In this document: positions 1-9,720 of the stretch, one piece after another
Position numbering within the stretch: the first letter of the stretch is position 1
Layout of the letters: every line of letters begins with the position of its first letter
Assembly: GCF_015644585.1 (NCBI RefSeq)
Contig: NZ_JADOBI010000019.1
Coordinates: 1 to 64,000 of the forward strand
DNA length: 64,000 bases
Source: Rahnella laticis
GTDB taxonomy: Bacteria > Pseudomonadota > Gammaproteobacteria > Enterobacterales > Enterobacteriaceae
Reading direction: 5' to 3'
Notes under the pieces: model-generated
What the model was told of the DNA's origin: nothing
The model's input: the letters and a program-made list of their open reading frames with translations, nothing else
Database searches by the model: none
Translations under genes and position numbers: made by a program

Positions 1-123
1 CAGGGAGTCGGTGGAAATCTACAACACGCAGCGGCCCCATCAGTCGTTAAAATACAAAACGCCCGATGAAGTTCATCGGGCGTTTTGAGGCTGAAAAGTG
101 TCAACCTATATCAGGACTGGTCA
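1..123 (+). mobile_element. right end of an IS3-family insertion sequence (partial)
   Basis: The window opens inside the transposase OrfB of an IS3-type element, whose stop codon is at 86-88. The remaining 35 bases end in a typical IS3 right end finishing in CA; read inward from 123 it begins TGACCAGTCCTGATATAGG. The left end and target duplication lie outside the window. The element ends 22 bases beyond the fadL stop codon, so it sits where the fadL terminator would be expected. The boundary at 123 is inferred from the terminal TG/CA rule. The exact IS name cannot be read from this fragment. Confidence 0.75.
2..88 (+). CDS. IS3-family transposase OrfB, C-terminal fragment
   Basis: The frame starting at base 2 encodes 28 residues ending in a stop at 86-88. 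It contains the IS3/IS150-type C-terminal signature YNTQRPHQSL, which follows the last acidic residue of the DDE integrase (rve) domain, then KTPDEV and a short tail. The start lies upstream of the window. In complete elements OrfB is made as an OrfAB fusion by programmed frameshifting and catalyses strand transfer. This is a true C-terminus cut only by the window edge; whether the full copy is intact cannot be told from here. Confidence 0.85.
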   Translation, partial: RESVEIYNTQRPHQSLKYKTPDEVHRAF

Positions 124-145
124 TGTGCTCGGTCGTGAAAAACGA

Positions 146-1423
146 TTAGAAGCTGTAGTTAAAGTTCGCGCCGTACAACATCGCGGTGCCTTTAGCCTGG
201 AACTCATAATTCGGCACGCCGTCAGCCACTTTCTCGCTGATATTCACCGTCTGGCCGTGCATATAGGAGACACCGACGTCCACGGAAGCATCTTTGGTAA
301 ACGCATACGTGGTACCGGCTGAAATCCAGAAACGGTCCTGATCCGGGATAGAAATGGTGCGGTTGTCCGCCGGAACCGGGCTGTCATCAAACGCGATACC
401 GGTACGGAATGTCCAGTTTTCGTCGTAGTAATAGGTGGTACCCAGCGCGATGCGGTAAGCATCATGATAGCCTTCGTCTTTCTGGAACAGCGTCTGGCCC
501 TGAGAACCGGTGGCTTTCAGCTCCTGGAACTGGCTCCAGCTGGTGTACGCCAGGCTATAGTGAATAGCCCATTTCGGTGCGACACGGTTATAACCTGACA
601 ACTCCCACATTTCTGGCAGGTTCAGGGTCAGGGAACCCGGAACCGTGTGGCCACCCGTGCCGCCCAATGCCTGCGGAATGCCGTTGCGGTATTCGCCATC
701 GAAATCGATTTTCACTTCTGAACGATATGTGAAGCCGTAACGGTTGTTGTCATCCACTTCGTACAGGATACCGGCGTTCCAGCCGTAGCCCCATTCGTTG
801 CCTTTCAGCTTAGCGGCTTCGGTATCAGCTGGCAGCAAACCGCCGGTTTTAATCGGCACCAGTTCGCCAGCAGTACGGCGGATTTTCGCTTTCGCATAGA
901 CCGCATCAAAGCCCAGACCGAAGCTGAAATGCTCGTTCAAACGGTAAGCGACGCTTAAGTTATTGTTGATGGTGGTCAGATCGGTTTCGCCACCAATCGG
1001 GCCTGCCGGATAATTATCATTAAACTCTGTCGCCAGACCGTAGTTTGAGGTCGCCGATGCGCCGAAAGCCCATTGCTCATTCAGCGGCATAATAAAGTGG
1101 ATATTCGGAACCCACTGGTTCGGTGCAATGTTATTGGCACTGGTATCAGCACCCGTGACCGGAGACTTGCCTGTAACATCGACATCCGGGTCGACATAGA
1201 TTGCGCCGATGGAAAACGCCGGACGATTAAACATTGTCATCGTCGCCGGGTTACGGCTTCCGGATGCTGCGGTATCAGCGATAGCGCCTTCACCCGAGAA
1301 GGAACGGCCTAAACCGGCGGCGGTGTATTCATTGAGCTGAAAACCTGCCGCGTATACGTTGGAGGAAACAATTGCCACTGCAGCTGCCAGAGCTGATCTT
1401 TTAAACAGGTTTTTCTGGTTCAT
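146..1423 (-). CDS. fadL: long-chain fatty acid outer membrane transporter FadL
   Basis: Outer-membrane beta-barrel that takes up exogenous long-chain fatty acids for the acyl-CoA synthetase FadD. The 425-residue protein has a signal peptide ending near [11 protein letters not shown]. The mature N-terminus with the NPATM motif is the hatch region typical of FadL. The C-terminus ends in Phe (FNYSF), the BamA sorting signal of outer-membrane proteins. A TTG two codons upstream (1429) is possible, but the ATG at 1423 is correctly spaced from the GAGG ribosome site. Upstream are two FadR-like operators (1511-1525, 1537-1549) and a CRP-like site, consistent with repression by FadR and activation by CRP as known for E. 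coli fadL. An IS end lies 22 bases after the stop. Confidence 0.97.
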   Translation of the reverse strand: MNQKNLFKRSALAAAVAIVSSNVYAAGFQLNEYTAAGLGRSFSGEGAIADTAASGSRNPATMTMFNRPAFSIGAIYVDPDVDVTGKSPVTGADTSANNIAPNQWVPNIHFIMPLNEQWAFGASATSNYGLATEFNDNYPAGPIGGETDLTTINNNLSVAYRLNEHFSFGLGFDAVYAKAKIRRTAGELVPIKTGGLLPADTEAAKLKGNEWGYGWNAGILYEVDDNNRYGFTYRSEVKIDFDGEYRNGIPQALGGTGGHTVPGSLTLNLPEMWELSGYNRVAPKWAIHYSLAYTSWSQFQELKATGSQGQTLFQKDEGYHDAYRIALGTTYYYDENWTFRTGIAFDDSPVPADNRTISIPDQDRFWISAGTTYAFTKDASVDVGVSYMHGQTVNISEKVADGVPNYEFQAKGTAMLYGANFNYSF

Positions 1424-1510
1424 GACCAAAACCTCAATTTTATGTTTTTATCAAACAATGTTACATCAAGTAACAATGAGCGCGGGATTGTAGGGTTCGT
1501 TATCAGTCTG

Positions 1511-1525
1511 ACAAATCAGACCAGT
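1511..1525 (-). promoter_or_regulatory. FadR operator candidate 1 of fadL
   Basis: On the minus strand this reads ACTGGTCTGATTTGT, close to the FadR consensus (AACTGGTCNGACNNGTT type). It lies about 90 bases upstream of the fadL start. Assignment is by motif similarity only. Confidence 0.7.
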
Positions 1526-1536
1526 GAGCGAAGTAT

Positions 1537-1549
1537 AGGTCTGACCTGT
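1537..1549 (+). promoter_or_regulatory. FadR operator candidate 2 of fadL
   Basis: AGGTCTGACCTGT is a near-perfect GGTCNGACC core, 26 bases from the first site. Two FadR sites at fadL match the arrangement known in E. coli. Confidence 0.7.
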
Positions 1550-1691
1550 GGTGTAGTTGCAATGATGTTTCATTGATATTTCTTATTTGATGCAAGAAAT
1601 TGGATCCACTTAACAAAAAACCAACAATAAAAGTTCAATTAAGAAACGCTAAAGTGAGAACGTTGACGTATTAATCATCGATTCATTACAT

Positions 1692-1713
1692 TTACGTGAT
1701 CTGGATCACTTCA
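1692..1713. promoter_or_regulatory. CRP site candidate between fadL and yfcZ
   Basis: CGTGA-N6-TCACT (1695-1710) fits the CRP consensus TGTGA-N6-TCACA with one mismatch at each outer position. It lies between the divergent genes. CRP activates fadL in E. coli, so either gene could be the target. Confidence 0.65.
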
Positions 1714-1839
1714 AAGGCACATAAAAAGTAAGTGCTAGCTGTAGCCCAACCGCTGGCGTAAAATACAGGCTGAAAATAATTCTTTAATTCGCAATCAGGC
1801 CAGACGGTGGACGTTGCCGTTGATGCCGGGGAGAAAATT

Positions 1840-2172
1840 ATGTCTGACGTAACCATGTCCTCTAAATCCACCCAACCTCTGCATTCCATCAACAAATGTG
1901 GCGCCGAAGAAACGGCTGCCTGCTGTTGTGTTGATGTCGGCACCATTATGGACAACACCGACTGTACCGCTTCTTACCTGCGCGTCTTCGAAAACGAAGC
2001 GCAGGCCAAAGAAATGCTGCAAACCCTGACCGAACGCGCACGCGGCGTTGAATCAGAGCCTTGCGAAATTAACAGCAAGATTGAAAAAGTTGACGGTGGC
2101 GTTGAGCTGAAAGTGGATTTCACTTTCTCCTGCCAGGCAGAGACCATGATCTTCCAGCTCGGATTACGTTAA
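1840..2172 (+). CDS. yfcZ: YfcZ/YiiS family protein (DUF406)
   Basis: Small cytoplasmic protein of 110 residues, the expected neighbour of fadL in enterobacteria, with no established function. The ATG at 1840 follows a GGGGAG ribosome site; an upstream alternative at 1807 would add 11 residues without a comparable site. The N-terminal third is Cys-rich, with a CCC cluster in a TAACCCVDVG context and further Cys at DNTDCT, SEPCE and FSCQ. The C-terminal half has alternating beta-type segments ending in IFQLGLR. A rho-independent terminator follows directly, so it is probably monocistronic. Confidence 0.9.
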   Translation: MSDVTMSSKSTQPLHSINKCGAEETAACCCVDVGTIMDNTDCTASYLRVFENEAQAKEMLQTLTERARGVESEPCEINSKIEKVDGGVELKVDFTFSCQAETMIFQLGLR

Positions 2173-2189
2173 TTAATCGTGCTTTTAAA

Positions 2190-2218
2190 ATACCGCTGCC
2201 AGACAGCGGTATTTTTTT
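2190..2218 (+). terminator. rho-independent terminator of yfcZ
   Basis: ATACCGCTG and CAGCGGTAT form a 9-bp stem with a 5-base loop, followed by seven T. Confidence 0.9.
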
Positions 2219-2333
2219 GTCTGCTATTTTTCCAGCCTCTTTCTTTTCACTCTCATTTCAGAAAAATTTGCTGTTGCTCGCACTTCATTACCTTTCACTT
2301 TGCCAAATGTAAATACATAGTTAACACTGAGTT

Positions 2334-2350
2334 ATCAGGTCTGACCTCTT
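2334..2350 (+). promoter_or_regulatory. FadR operator candidate of fadIJ
   Basis: ATCAGGTCTGACCTCTT carries the same GGTCTGACC core as the second fadL site and lies 26 bases before the fadI start, where FadR repression of fadIJ is expected. Confidence 0.7.
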
Positions 2351-2376
2351 AAGACCCTATTTACTCAGGAGCTTGT

Positions 2377-3690
2377 ATGAACAAAGTCATTCCACTGGTT
2401 ACGCGTGAAGGCGATCGCATTGCGATTGTCGATGGTTTGCGCACGCCGTTTGCCAAGCAGGCCACCGCCTATCACGGGATCCCTGCTGTGGATTTAGGTA
2501 AAACCGTGGTCAGCGAGCTGCTGGCGAAAAGTGGAATCGATCCGAAAGACATTGATCAGCTGGTGTTCGGACAGGTTGTCCAGATGCCCGAAGCGCCGAA
2601 TATTGCGCGCGAAATTGTGCTCGGCACCGGAATGAATGTTTCGACCGACGCTTACAGCGTTTCCCGCGCCTGTGCGACCAGTTTTCAGGCGGTGGCGAAC
2701 GTGGCCGAAAGTATTCTCAGCGGCACAGTGCGCGTCGGGATTGCGGGCGGGGCCGATTCCTCATCGGTACTGCCGATTGGTGTCAGTAAACGCCTCGCCC
2801 GGGCACTGGTTGATGTCAATAAAGCGCGCACACTGTCGCAGCGCCTTTCGATTTTCAGCAAACTGAAATTACGCGATCTGCTGCCGGTTCCTCCGGCGGT
2901 GGCGGAATATTCCACCGGCCTGCGCATGGGCGATACCGCTGAACAGATGGCAAAAAGCCATGGGATTTCCCGCGAACAGCAGGATGAGCTGGCGCACCGT
3001 TCGCACACGCTGGCCGCGCTGGCGTGGGAACAGGGCTATCTGAACTCACAGGTGATGGCGGCGCAGGTTCCGCCCTATCGTGAAGTGCTGCAAAAAGACA
3101 ACAACATCCGCCTGAATTCAGAAATCGGGCAGTACGCGAAACTGCGTCCGGCATTCGACCGTAAACACGGCACCGTGACGGCGGCAACCAGTACGCCGCT
3201 CACCGACGGCGCCGCTGCCGTTCTGATGATGAGCGAATCCCGCGCCCGTGAATTAGGGCTTGAGCCGCTGGGCTATCTGAAGAGCTTTGCGTTTTCCGCC
3301 ATTGACGTCTGGGAAGACATGCTTCTCGGCCCGGCATACGCCACGCCGCTGGCGTTAGATCGCGCCGGACTGACGCTGGCGGATCTGGATCTGATTGATA
3401 TGCATGAAGCCTTTGCCGCGCAGACGCTGGCAAATATCAAAATGCTGGCCAGTGACGAATTCGCCCGCGAAAAACTGGGGCGCAGTCAGGCCGTTGGCGA
3501 AATCGACTGGGATAAATTCAACGTTTTAGGCGGTTCGCTGGCCTACGGCCATCCGTTTGCCGCAACCGGCGCACGGATGATCACGCAAACGCTGCATGAA
3601 TTACGCCGTCGCGGCGGAAAATACGGGCTGACCACCGCCTGTGCCGCCGGTGGTCTGGGTGCAGCAATGATTCTGGAGGCAGCGCAATGA
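2377..3690 (+). CDS. fadI: 3-ketoacyl-CoA thiolase FadI (beta-oxidation complex beta subunit)
   Basis: Thiolase subunit of the FadIJ complex, which cleaves 3-ketoacyl-CoA to acetyl-CoA plus a shortened acyl-CoA, mainly in anaerobic beta-oxidation. The 437 residues match the usual FadI length. The nucleophile Cys99 lies in SRACATS. The C-terminal catalytic His is in the [12 protein letters not shown] block, and the second Cys in TTACAAGG. The ATG at 2377 follows an AGGAG site. The stop overlaps the fadJ start by 4 bases (ATGA), so the two are translationally coupled. The FadR-like site at 2334 indicates control by acyl-CoA. Confidence 0.98.
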   Translation: MNKVIPLVTREGDRIAIVDGLRTPFAKQATAYHGIPAVDLGKTVVSELLAKSGIDPKDIDQLVFGQVVQMPEAPNIAREIVLGTGMNVSTDAYSVSRACATSFQAVANVAESILSGTVRVGIAGGADSSSVLPIGVSKRLARALVDVNKARTLSQRLSIFSKLKLRDLLPVPPAVAEYSTGLRMGDTAEQMAKSHGISREQQDELAHRSHTLAALAWEQGYLNSQVMAAQVPPYREVLQKDNNIRLNSEIGQYAKLRPAFDRKHGTVTAATSTPLTDGAAAVLMMSESRARELGLEPLGYLKSFAFSAIDVWEDMLLGPAYATPLALDRAGLTLADLDLIDMHEAFAAQTLANIKMLASDEFAREKLGRSQAVGEIDWDKFNVLGGSLAYGHPFAATGARMITQTLHELRRRGGKYGLTTACAAGGLGAAMILEAAQ

Positions 3691-5855
3691 GGGACAATAT
3701 GGACAATTCCGTGCTGGCAGAACAGTCATCCGCAGAGCCGGTTTCCGCTTTCTCGCTGATGTTTACGGCAGAACATGTCGGCATCATCACCATTGATGTT
3801 CCCGGTGAAAAAGTGAATACCCTGAAGGCTGAATTTGCTCAGCAAATCTGCGCTATTTTGCAAAAAGCGCAGCAGTATCCGAATCTGAAAGGTCTGGTGC
3901 TGGTTTCCGGTAAAAGCGACTCATTTATTGCCGGTGCCGACATCACGATGATTTCCGGCTGCAAAACGGCGGCTGAAGCCAGCGAACTGGCGCAAAAAGG
4001 CCAGACGGTCATGTCGCAGATTGCGTCGTTTTCCGTACCGGTCGTCGCGGCTATTCACGGTGCCTGTCTCGGCGGCGGGCTCGAACTGGCGCTGGCGTGC
4101 CATTCGCGCGTCTGTTCGCTGGATGACAAGACGCAGCTCGGCCTGCCGGAAGTTCAGCTCGGGCTGTTACCCGGTTCGGGCGGTACGCAGCGTTTACCAC
4201 GTTTAATAGGCGCGCCGAAAGCGCTGGATATGATGCTCACCGGGCGCAGCATTCGCGCGAAACAGGCGCTGAGAATGGGGCTGGTGGACGACGCCGTGCC
4301 TTATTCTATTTTGCTGAAAACCGCGCTGGAACGTGTCGCCAAAGGCCGAAAATCCCGGCCACCTTTACCGTGGCAGGCGCGGCTGGCGGGCGGTCCGCTG
4401 GGGAAAAGCCTGTTGTTCTATTTTGTGCGCAAACAGACCCGCGCAAAAACGCACGGTAATTATCCGGCCACGGAAAAAATTATTGATGTGGTGAAAACTG
4501 GCCTCGACCAGGGCAGCGGAAACGGCTATCAGGCTGAGGCCAAAGCGTTTGGCGAACTGGTGATGACGCCGCAATCTGCCGCGCTTCGCGGTTTATTCTT
4601 TGCCTCGACGGCGCTGAAAAAAGAAAAAGGCGCTGACGCTGAGCCGTTGCCGGTTCACCGCGTCGGGATCCTCGGTGGCGGGCTGATGGGCGGCGGTATT
4701 GCGAATGTCACCGCGACCCGCGCCGGGCTGCCGGTGCGCATTAAAGATATTAATCACGAAGGCATCCGCCACGCGCTGAAATACAGCTGGGATCTGCTGG
4801 AGAAAAAAGTCCGCAGCCGCAGGCTCACCCGTAACGAACAGCAGCGGCAGATGATGCTGATTTCGGGGACGACGGATTACAGCGGTTTTTCGCAGATTGA
4901 TATCGTGGTGGAAGCGGTATTTGAAGACCTGGCGCTCAAGCAATCCATGGTGGCAGAGATCGAGAAAAATGCGGCACCGCGTACCATATTTGCTTCAAAC
5001 ACCTCTTCTTTGCCGATTCATCAGATTGCGGAAAAGGCCACAAGGCCTGAGCAGGTAATCGGCCTGCATTATTTCAGCCCGGTAGACAAAATGCCGCTGG
5101 TGGAAGTTATTCCCCATGCGGGCACCAGTGCGCAGACGATTTCGACCACGGTAACGCTGGCGAAGAAACAGGGGAAAACGGCGATTGTGGTCGGTGACAG
5201 CGCCGGGTTCTACGTAAACCGCATTCTTGCTCCTTATATCAACGAAGCGGCGCGCTGCCTGCTGGCCGGTGAGCCTGTCGATCACATCGATAATGCGCTG
5301 GTGAACTTTGGCTTCCCTGTCGGGCCAGTTCAGCTTCTCGACGAAGTGGGCATTGATGTCGGCACTAAAATCGGCCCGATTCTGGTGGAGGCGTTTGGCG
5401 AGCGTTTTGCCGCGCCATCCGGCTTTGACGCAGTCCTGCAAGACGACCGCAAAGGCCGTAAAAATGGCAAAGGTTTCTATCTCTACGGCCAGAAAGGGCG
5501 CGGGGCGAAGAAAAAACAGGTCGATCCTTCGGTCTATCGTTTGCTCAATGTCACGCCAAAAGCGCAGCTGTCGGGTGAAGAGATCGCACAGCGCTGCGTC
5601 ATGCTGATGCTGAACGAAGCCGTCCGCTGCCTGGATGAAAATGTTATCCGCAGCGCCCGTGATGGTGATCTGGGCGCAGTCTTTGGTATTGGTTTTCCGC
5701 CGTTTCGCGGCGGGCCGTTCCGTTACATCGACACGCTCGGTGCTGCCAGCGTGGTGAAAACGCTGGAACAACTGGCGCAGCGTTACGGTGAGCATTTCAC
5801 GCCGTGTGACGGTCTGCGTCAGCGGGCGGAGCAGGGCGGGCGTTTCTGTCCCTGA
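3687..5855 (+). CDS. fadJ: fatty acid oxidation complex alpha subunit FadJ
   Basis: Multifunctional alpha subunit combining enoyl-CoA hydratase, 3-hydroxyacyl-CoA dehydrogenase and epimerase activities; it partners FadI. Residues 25-200 form the crotonase domain with an oxyanion-hole HGACLGGG segment, and Glu133 and Glu155 align with the two catalytic glutamates of FadB. A Rossmann NAD site ([11 protein letters not shown]) starts near residue 326. The dehydrogenase motif [13 protein letters not shown] follows, then two C-terminal 3HCDH domains. The length of 722 is close to E. coli FadJ. The ATG at 3687 has a GGAGG site inside the fadI end; an in-frame ATG at 3699 is an alternative. Confidence 0.98.
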   Translation: MRDNMDNSVLAEQSSAEPVSAFSLMFTAEHVGIITIDVPGEKVNTLKAEFAQQICAILQKAQQYPNLKGLVLVSGKSDSFIAGADITMISGCKTAAEASELAQKGQTVMSQIASFSVPVVAAIHGACLGGGLELALACHSRVCSLDDKTQLGLPEVQLGLLPGSGGTQRLPRLIGAPKALDMMLTGRSIRAKQALRMGLVDDAVPYSILLKTALERVAKGRKSRPPLPWQARLAGGPLGKSLLFYFVRKQTRAKTHGNYPATEKIIDVVKTGLDQGSGNGYQAEAKAFGELVMTPQSAALRGLFFASTALKKEKGADAEPLPVHRVGILGGGLMGGGIANVTATRAGLPVRIKDINHEGIRHALKYSWDLLEKKVRSRRLTRNEQQRQMMLISGTTDYSGFSQIDIVVEAVFEDLALKQSMVAEIEKNAAPRTIFASNTSSLPIHQIAEKATRPEQVIGLHYFSPVDKMPLVEVIPHAGTSAQTISTTVTLAKKQGKTAIVVGDSAGFYVNRILAPYINEAARCLLAGEPVDHIDNALVNFGFPVGPVQLLDEVGIDVGTKIGPILVEAFGERFAAPSGFDAVLQDDRKGRKNGKGFYLYGQKGRGAKKKQVDPSVYRLLNVTPKAQLSGEEIAQRCVMLMLNEAVRCLDENVIRSARDGDLGAVFGIGFPPFRGGPFRYIDTLGAASVVKTLEQLAQRYGEHFTPCDGLRQRAEQGGRFCP

Positions 5856-6302
5856 GAGAGGCGCGCGAAAAGGTCGGCAGAGTGTGACCCTCGTCACTGC
5901 TTAATGCTGAGTTTCGCGACAATCTGGAACAGATCCTGCTTGCCGCCTGACGACAGCGCGCGGGATCTTTTTTATGGTGAGGCCGGCTTTGTGTACGAAC
6001 AATCCCAAGCGGTTGATCTACAACCCGAGTGGTTAAATATTCGCCTGAACAGTTTACAAGCTGTAAGGGTTGGTGTAAAAAACAGCGTTTTCTTTACGCG
6101 AACTTTCAGGCAAAATGCCCGACCGCTGTTGCTGCACAGACAGAATTTGTGGGCACAGCGTGTTAAGTGGATGTACTGCCTTACAGTTATCTTGTCATGA
6201 GAAGGGTCGTCCGAACGGCGATCAAAAAGGCTGGGCAATGGGTAATACAGCACGCAAGGCGTTTCTGTATAGCGCTATTTTTGTTAACAAAAGCGGTGCA
6301 AT
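5856..6302. other. fadJ-sixA intergenic region without a supported gene
   Basis: These 447 bases have no credible coding region. The longest frame (5904-6200) lacks a ribosome site and resembles no family I know. The region presumably carries the end of the fad transcript and the sixA promoter. A perfect 14-bp palindrome sits just before sixA (listed separately). Confidence 0.6.
6279..6292. repeat. perfect palindrome before sixA
   Basis: TTTTGTTAACAAAA is a perfect 14-bp inverted repeat ending 10 bases before the sixA start. It could be an operator; no regulator is recognised. Confidence 0.5.
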
Positions 6303-6791
6303 ATGCAAGTTGTAATTATGCGTCACGGTGATGCGGTTCTTGAAGCAGCCAGCGATTCGGTTCGTCCGTTAAGCGAATGCGGATGTGACGAATCAGTACA
6401 TATGGCGGCATGGCTGAATGGCCGGGGTATCACCATTGACCGCGTTCTGGTCAGTCCGTACCTGCGTGCGCAGCAGACACTCGAAAAAGTTCGTCAGTGT
6501 CTGTCTCTGCCTGAAAACGTTGAGATTGATATTCTGAAAGAACTGACACCGGGCGGCGATCCTGCTCTGGTTGCCAGTGAATTGCAGCATCTGGCGCAAA
6601 CGGGCGTCAATGCGGTGCTGGTGGTTTCCCACCTGCCGCTGGTCGGTTACCTGGTCGCAGAATTGTGTCCGGGAGTTTGCCCGCCGATGTTCGCCACCTC
6701 TGCCATGGCAAGCGTGGAGCTGAATGCGCAAACCGGGCAGGGCAGCTTTGACTGGCAATTCAGTCCGTGCCAGGTGATGGCTAAGGTTTAA
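6303..6791 (+). CDS. sixA: phosphohistidine phosphatase SixA
   Basis: Removes phosphate from phosphohistidine in signalling proteins; in E. coli it acts on ArcB and on the nitrogen PTS protein NPr. The 162 residues match the family. The N-terminal MRHGDA gives the RHG signature of the histidine-phosphatase superfamily with catalytic His8. The second catalytic His lies in VVSHLPLVG near residue 108. Canonical branch-2 motifs are absent, as expected for this minimal family. The ATG at 6303 lacks a strong Shine-Dalgarno sequence. A bidirectional terminator separates it from convergent smrB. Confidence 0.96.
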   Translation: MQVVIMRHGDAVLEAASDSVRPLSECGCDESVHMAAWLNGRGITIDRVLVSPYLRAQQTLEKVRQCLSLPENVEIDILKELTPGGDPALVASELQHLAQTGVNAVLVVSHLPLVGYLVAELCPGVCPPMFATSAMASVELNAQTGQGSFDWQFSPCQVMAKV

Positions 6792-6819
6792 TTTTCCGGG
6801 ACGGAATATTAAACAAAAG

Positions 6820-6852
6820 AAAGGCACAGTCGTGGAAACGCGCTGTGCCTTT
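6820..6852. terminator. bidirectional terminator between sixA and smrB
   Basis: AAAGGCACAG and CTGTGCCTTT make a perfect 10-bp stem with a 13-base loop and A/T tracts on both sides, serving both convergent genes. Confidence 0.9.
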
Positions 6853-6878
6853 CTGCTTTCTGGTATTCGCCAATGTAG

Positions 6879-7418
6879 TCAGCTGATTTTGTCATCCAGT
6901 TCGACAAGCACCAGTAACGCCGCAGTGCCGCCCAACTCTTTGGGGGCCTGATGGAAGGCTTCAACGTCAGGATGCTGAGCCAGCCACAGCGGGGTTTGCT
7001 GCTTGAGAATATGCTTGCCGTGGCCGTGCATGACGCACGCACAGTGAACGTGTTCGCGGCGGCAGGCGGCGATCAGCGCCCCTAATTCCTGCTTTGCTTC
7101 TTTCTGCGTTAAACCGTGCAAATCAAGAAACAGCTCGGGGGAATAATCTCCGCGGCGCAATTTCTTCAATTCAAAATGGCTGACGTCTGGCCGGATGTGA
7201 CGAACCGGGCCTTCTTCCTGCAACATCGGCTGGAATTCATCAGAAAAATAATAACTGGCGTCCACCTGCTCCTGAATCAGCTTTTTCGGCGACAGTTCTG
7301 ACACTTTTTTCCGCAGCGGACGGTGAGTAATTGTATCGTTTTTCAGGCGCTTGACGCCCGGTACGGCTTCACGAAACAGGGCCGCTTCCTCCGGGCTCAG
7401 CCGGTGTTTTTTCTTCAT
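6879..7418 (-). CDS. smrB: ribosome rescue endonuclease SmrB
   Basis: Smr-domain endonuclease that recognises collided ribosomes and cleaves the mRNA between them. The 179-residue protein has the family N-terminus beginning MKKK, a conserved middle ([15 protein letters not shown]) and a C-terminal Smr domain with LDLHGLT and VMHGHGKH, the DLHG and GHG catalytic signatures. I chose the ATG at 7418 because it matches the known MKKK start. The frame continues upstream to a GTG at 7466 that would add 16 residues, and the ribosome site before 7418 is weak, so the longer form remains possible. It is divergent from prmB. Confidence 0.95.
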   Translation of the reverse strand: MKKKHRLSPEEAALFREAVPGVKRLKNDTITHRPLRKKVSELSPKKLIQEQVDASYYFSDEFQPMLQEEGPVRHIRPDVSHFELKKLRRGDYSPELFLDLHGLTQKEAKQELGALIAACRREHVHCACVMHGHGKHILKQQTPLWLAQHPDVEAFHQAPKELGGTAALLVLVELDDKIS

Positions 7419-7620
7419 TTTTTTATCGTCATTTTCGCTCAATTCCGACAGTGTACCTTCCGTCACCCTGCGGTTTAAAGAAAACTCAGGGTTAAATTCT
7501 TCGAGGCGTCGCGCAAGTGCGTTGACTAGCTGCTGATTTGTGGCGGGCTTCGTGGCAAACTATGCGGAAAATTACGGGTTAAACGTCTGTTAAAAACCCT
7601 GTACTGCCTGGAGAACAAAA

Positions 7621-8553
7621 TTGGACAAAATTTTCGTCGACGAAGCCGTCAGTGAACTGCATACCATTCAGGACATGCTGCGCTGGACCGTCAGCCGCCT
7701 CAACGCGGCCAATGTTTATTACGGTCATGGCACCGATAATCCGTGGGACGAAGCCGTGCAGCTGGTTTTGCCAAGCGTGTTTTTACCGCTCGACATTCCT
7801 GAAGACATGCACACGGCGCGTCTGACCTCCAGCGAGCGTCACCGTATCGTTGAGCGCGTTATCCGCCGCGTCAACGAGCGCATTCCGGTCGCCTATCTGA
7901 CCAACAAAGCCTGGTTCTGCGACATGGAATTTTATGTCGATGAGCGCGTTCTGGTGCCGCGTTCGCCGATTGGTGAACTGATTAGCCACCGCTTCTCCGG
8001 CATTTTGCACGACAAACCTCAGCACATCCTCGACATGTGTACCGGCAGCGGCTGCATTGCGATTGCCTGTGCTTATGCTTTCCCGGAAACGGAAGTGGAC
8101 GCCGTGGATATCTCCGCGGACGCGCTGGCCGTGGCTGAGCGCAATATCGACACGCACGGCATCGAAAACTGGGTTACACCAATCCGTTCTGACCTGTTCC
8201 GTGAATTGCCGCCGCTGCAATACGACCTGATCGTCACGAACCCGCCGTACGTTGACGAAGAAGACATGTCCGATTTGCCGCAGGAATACCGCCATGAACC
8301 GGTGCTCGGTCTGGCCTCCGGCAGCGATGGCCTGAAACTGACGCGCCGCATTCTGGCCTGCGCACCGGATTACCTGACCGATGACGGCGTGCTGATTTGT
8401 GAAGTGGGCAACAGCATGGTACATCTGATGGATCAATATCCTGAGATCCCGTTCACCTGGCTGGAATTCGAAAACGGCGGTGACGGTGTCTTCATGCTGA
8501 CTAAACAGCAACTGCTTGATTGTGCAGAAGAGTTCCGCGCTTACCGCGACTAA
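7621..8553 (+). CDS. prmB: ribosomal protein uL3 N5-glutamine methyltransferase PrmB
   Basis: SAM-dependent enzyme that methylates a glutamine of ribosomal protein L3 during 50S assembly. It starts with TTG at 7621 behind a CCTGGAG ribosome site; the first residues ([10 protein letters not shown]) match E. coli PrmB, which to my knowledge also uses TTG. The 310 residues include the SAM-binding motif [10 protein letters not shown] (138-147) and the NPPY glutamine-binding catalytic motif (207-210). A strong terminator separates it from aroC. Confidence 0.97.
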   Translation: MDKIFVDEAVSELHTIQDMLRWTVSRLNAANVYYGHGTDNPWDEAVQLVLPSVFLPLDIPEDMHTARLTSSERHRIVERVIRRVNERIPVAYLTNKAWFCDMEFYVDERVLVPRSPIGELISHRFSGILHDKPQHILDMCTGSGCIAIACAYAFPETEVDAVDISADALAVAERNIDTHGIENWVTPIRSDLFRELPPLQYDLIVTNPPYVDEEDMSDLPQEYRHEPVLGLASGSDGLKLTRRILACAPDYLTDDGVLICEVGNSMVHLMDQYPEIPFTWLEFENGGDGVFMLTKQQLLDCAEEFRAYRD

Positions 8554-8562
8554 ATACCCTGT

Positions 8563-8591
8563 TGACCGGCTGTGCGTCAGCCGGTCATTTT
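8563..8591 (+). terminator. rho-independent terminator of prmB
   Basis: TGACCGGCTG and CAGCCGGTCA form a perfect 10-bp stem with a 5-base loop followed by TTTT. It may also act as an attenuator before aroC. Confidence 0.85.
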
Positions 8592-8627
8592 GCAAATAAA
8601 CAACTTATAAATGGTTAAGGAGCCGTG

Positions 8628-9713
8628 ATGGCAGGGAACAGTATTGGGCAGTTTTTCCGCGTCACCACCTTCGGCGAATCTCACGGTGTGGCACTCGGCT
8701 GCATCATTGACGGCGTACCGCCGGGCATCTCGCTGACAGAAGCAGACCTGCAACACGACCTCGACCGTCGTCGTCCGGGAACCTCGCGTTACACCACGCA
8801 GCGCCGTGAAGCGGATGAAGTCAAAATCCTGTCCGGCGTATTTGAAGGCGTAACGACGGGAACCAGCATCGGCCTGATTATCCAGAATACCGACCAGCGC
8901 TCGCAGGATTACAGCGCGATCAAAGACGTATTCCGTCCGGGCCATGCCGATTACACCTACGAACAAAAATACGGCGTACGCGACTATCGCGGTGGCGGCC
9001 GTTCTTCTGCCCGTGAAACCGCAATGCGCGTGGCCGCAGGCGCGGTCGCGAAGAAATACCTGCTCGAAAAATTCGGCGTAAAAGTGCGCGGCTATATGTC
9101 CCAGATGGGCGACATCACCTGCGAACTGAAAGACTGGGATCTGGTCGAAACCAACCCGTTCTTCTGCCCGGATGAAAGCAAACTCGAAGCGCTGGACGAA
9201 CTGATGCGCAGCCTGAAAAAAGAAGGCGACTCGATTGGTGCCAAAATTACCGTGGTTGCCGAGCATGTGCCGGTTGGCCTTGGCGAGCCTGTATTCGACC
9301 GTCTCGATGCCGATCTGGCGCATGCGCTGATGAGCATTAACGCCGTAAAAGGCGTGGAAATCGGTGACGGTTTTGCCGTGGTCAGCAAACGTGGCAGCGA
9401 AAACCGTGACGAAATTACGCCAAACGGTTTTGAAAGCAACCATGCGGGCGGCATTCTCGGCGGGATCAGCAGCGGTCAGCCGGTGGTTGCGCATCTGGCG
9501 CTGAAACCAACGTCCAGCATCACCGTTCCGGGACGCACCATTAACCGTGAAGGCGAGCAGGTCGAGATGATCACCAAAGGCCGTCACGATCCGTGCGTGG
9601 GGATCCGCGCCGTGCCAATCGCCGAAGCCATGATGGCGATTGTGCTGATGGATCACCTGCTGCGTCAGCGTGCCCAGAACGGCGACGTTCATTCCACCGT
9701 GCCACGCTGGTAA
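8628..9713 (+). CDS. aroC: chorismate synthase AroC
   Basis: Last step of the shikimate pathway: converts 5-enolpyruvylshikimate-3-phosphate to chorismate using reduced FMN without net redox change. The 361 residues match the family. The N-terminal FGESHG motif, the RRPG segment and the YRGGGRSS motif are all chorismate synthase signatures. The ATG at 8628 follows AAGGAG; the GTG one codon upstream is less likely because the known N-terminus is MAGN. It heads a run with mepA, yfcA, epmC and yfcL, and mepA begins 7 bases after its stop. Confidence 0.98.
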   Translation: MAGNSIGQFFRVTTFGESHGVALGCIIDGVPPGISLTEADLQHDLDRRRPGTSRYTTQRREADEVKILSGVFEGVTTGTSIGLIIQNTDQRSQDYSAIKDVFRPGHADYTYEQKYGVRDYRGGGRSSARETAMRVAAGAVAKKYLLEKFGVKVRGYMSQMGDITCELKDWDLVETNPFFCPDESKLEALDELMRSLKKEGDSIGAKITVVAEHVPVGLGEPVFDRLDADLAHALMSINAVKGVEIGDGFAVVSKRGSENRDEITPNGFESNHAGGILGGISSGQPVVAHLALKPTSSITVPGRTINREGEQVEMITKGRHDPCVGIRAVPIAEAMMAIVLMDHLLRQRAQNGDVHSTVPRW

Positions 9714-9720
9714 GCCTTCG

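Larger units (their letters stand above)
1430..1839. promoter_or_regulatory. divergent fadL-yfcZ intergenic region
   Basis: This 410-base gene-free stretch carries the divergent promoters of fadL and yfcZ. It holds two FadR-like operators nearer fadL and one CRP-like palindrome nearer yfcZ, listed separately. The rest is AT-rich without other clear structure. Confidence 0.7.

Noticed and set aside
4995-5897. 300-codon minus-strand open frame
   Set aside because: It lies antisense to fadJ, has no family resemblance or ribosome site, and arises from third-position GC bias.
5904-6200. 98-codon frame between fadJ and sixA
   Set aside because: No ribosome site, no hydrophobic or domain pattern, and skewed composition.
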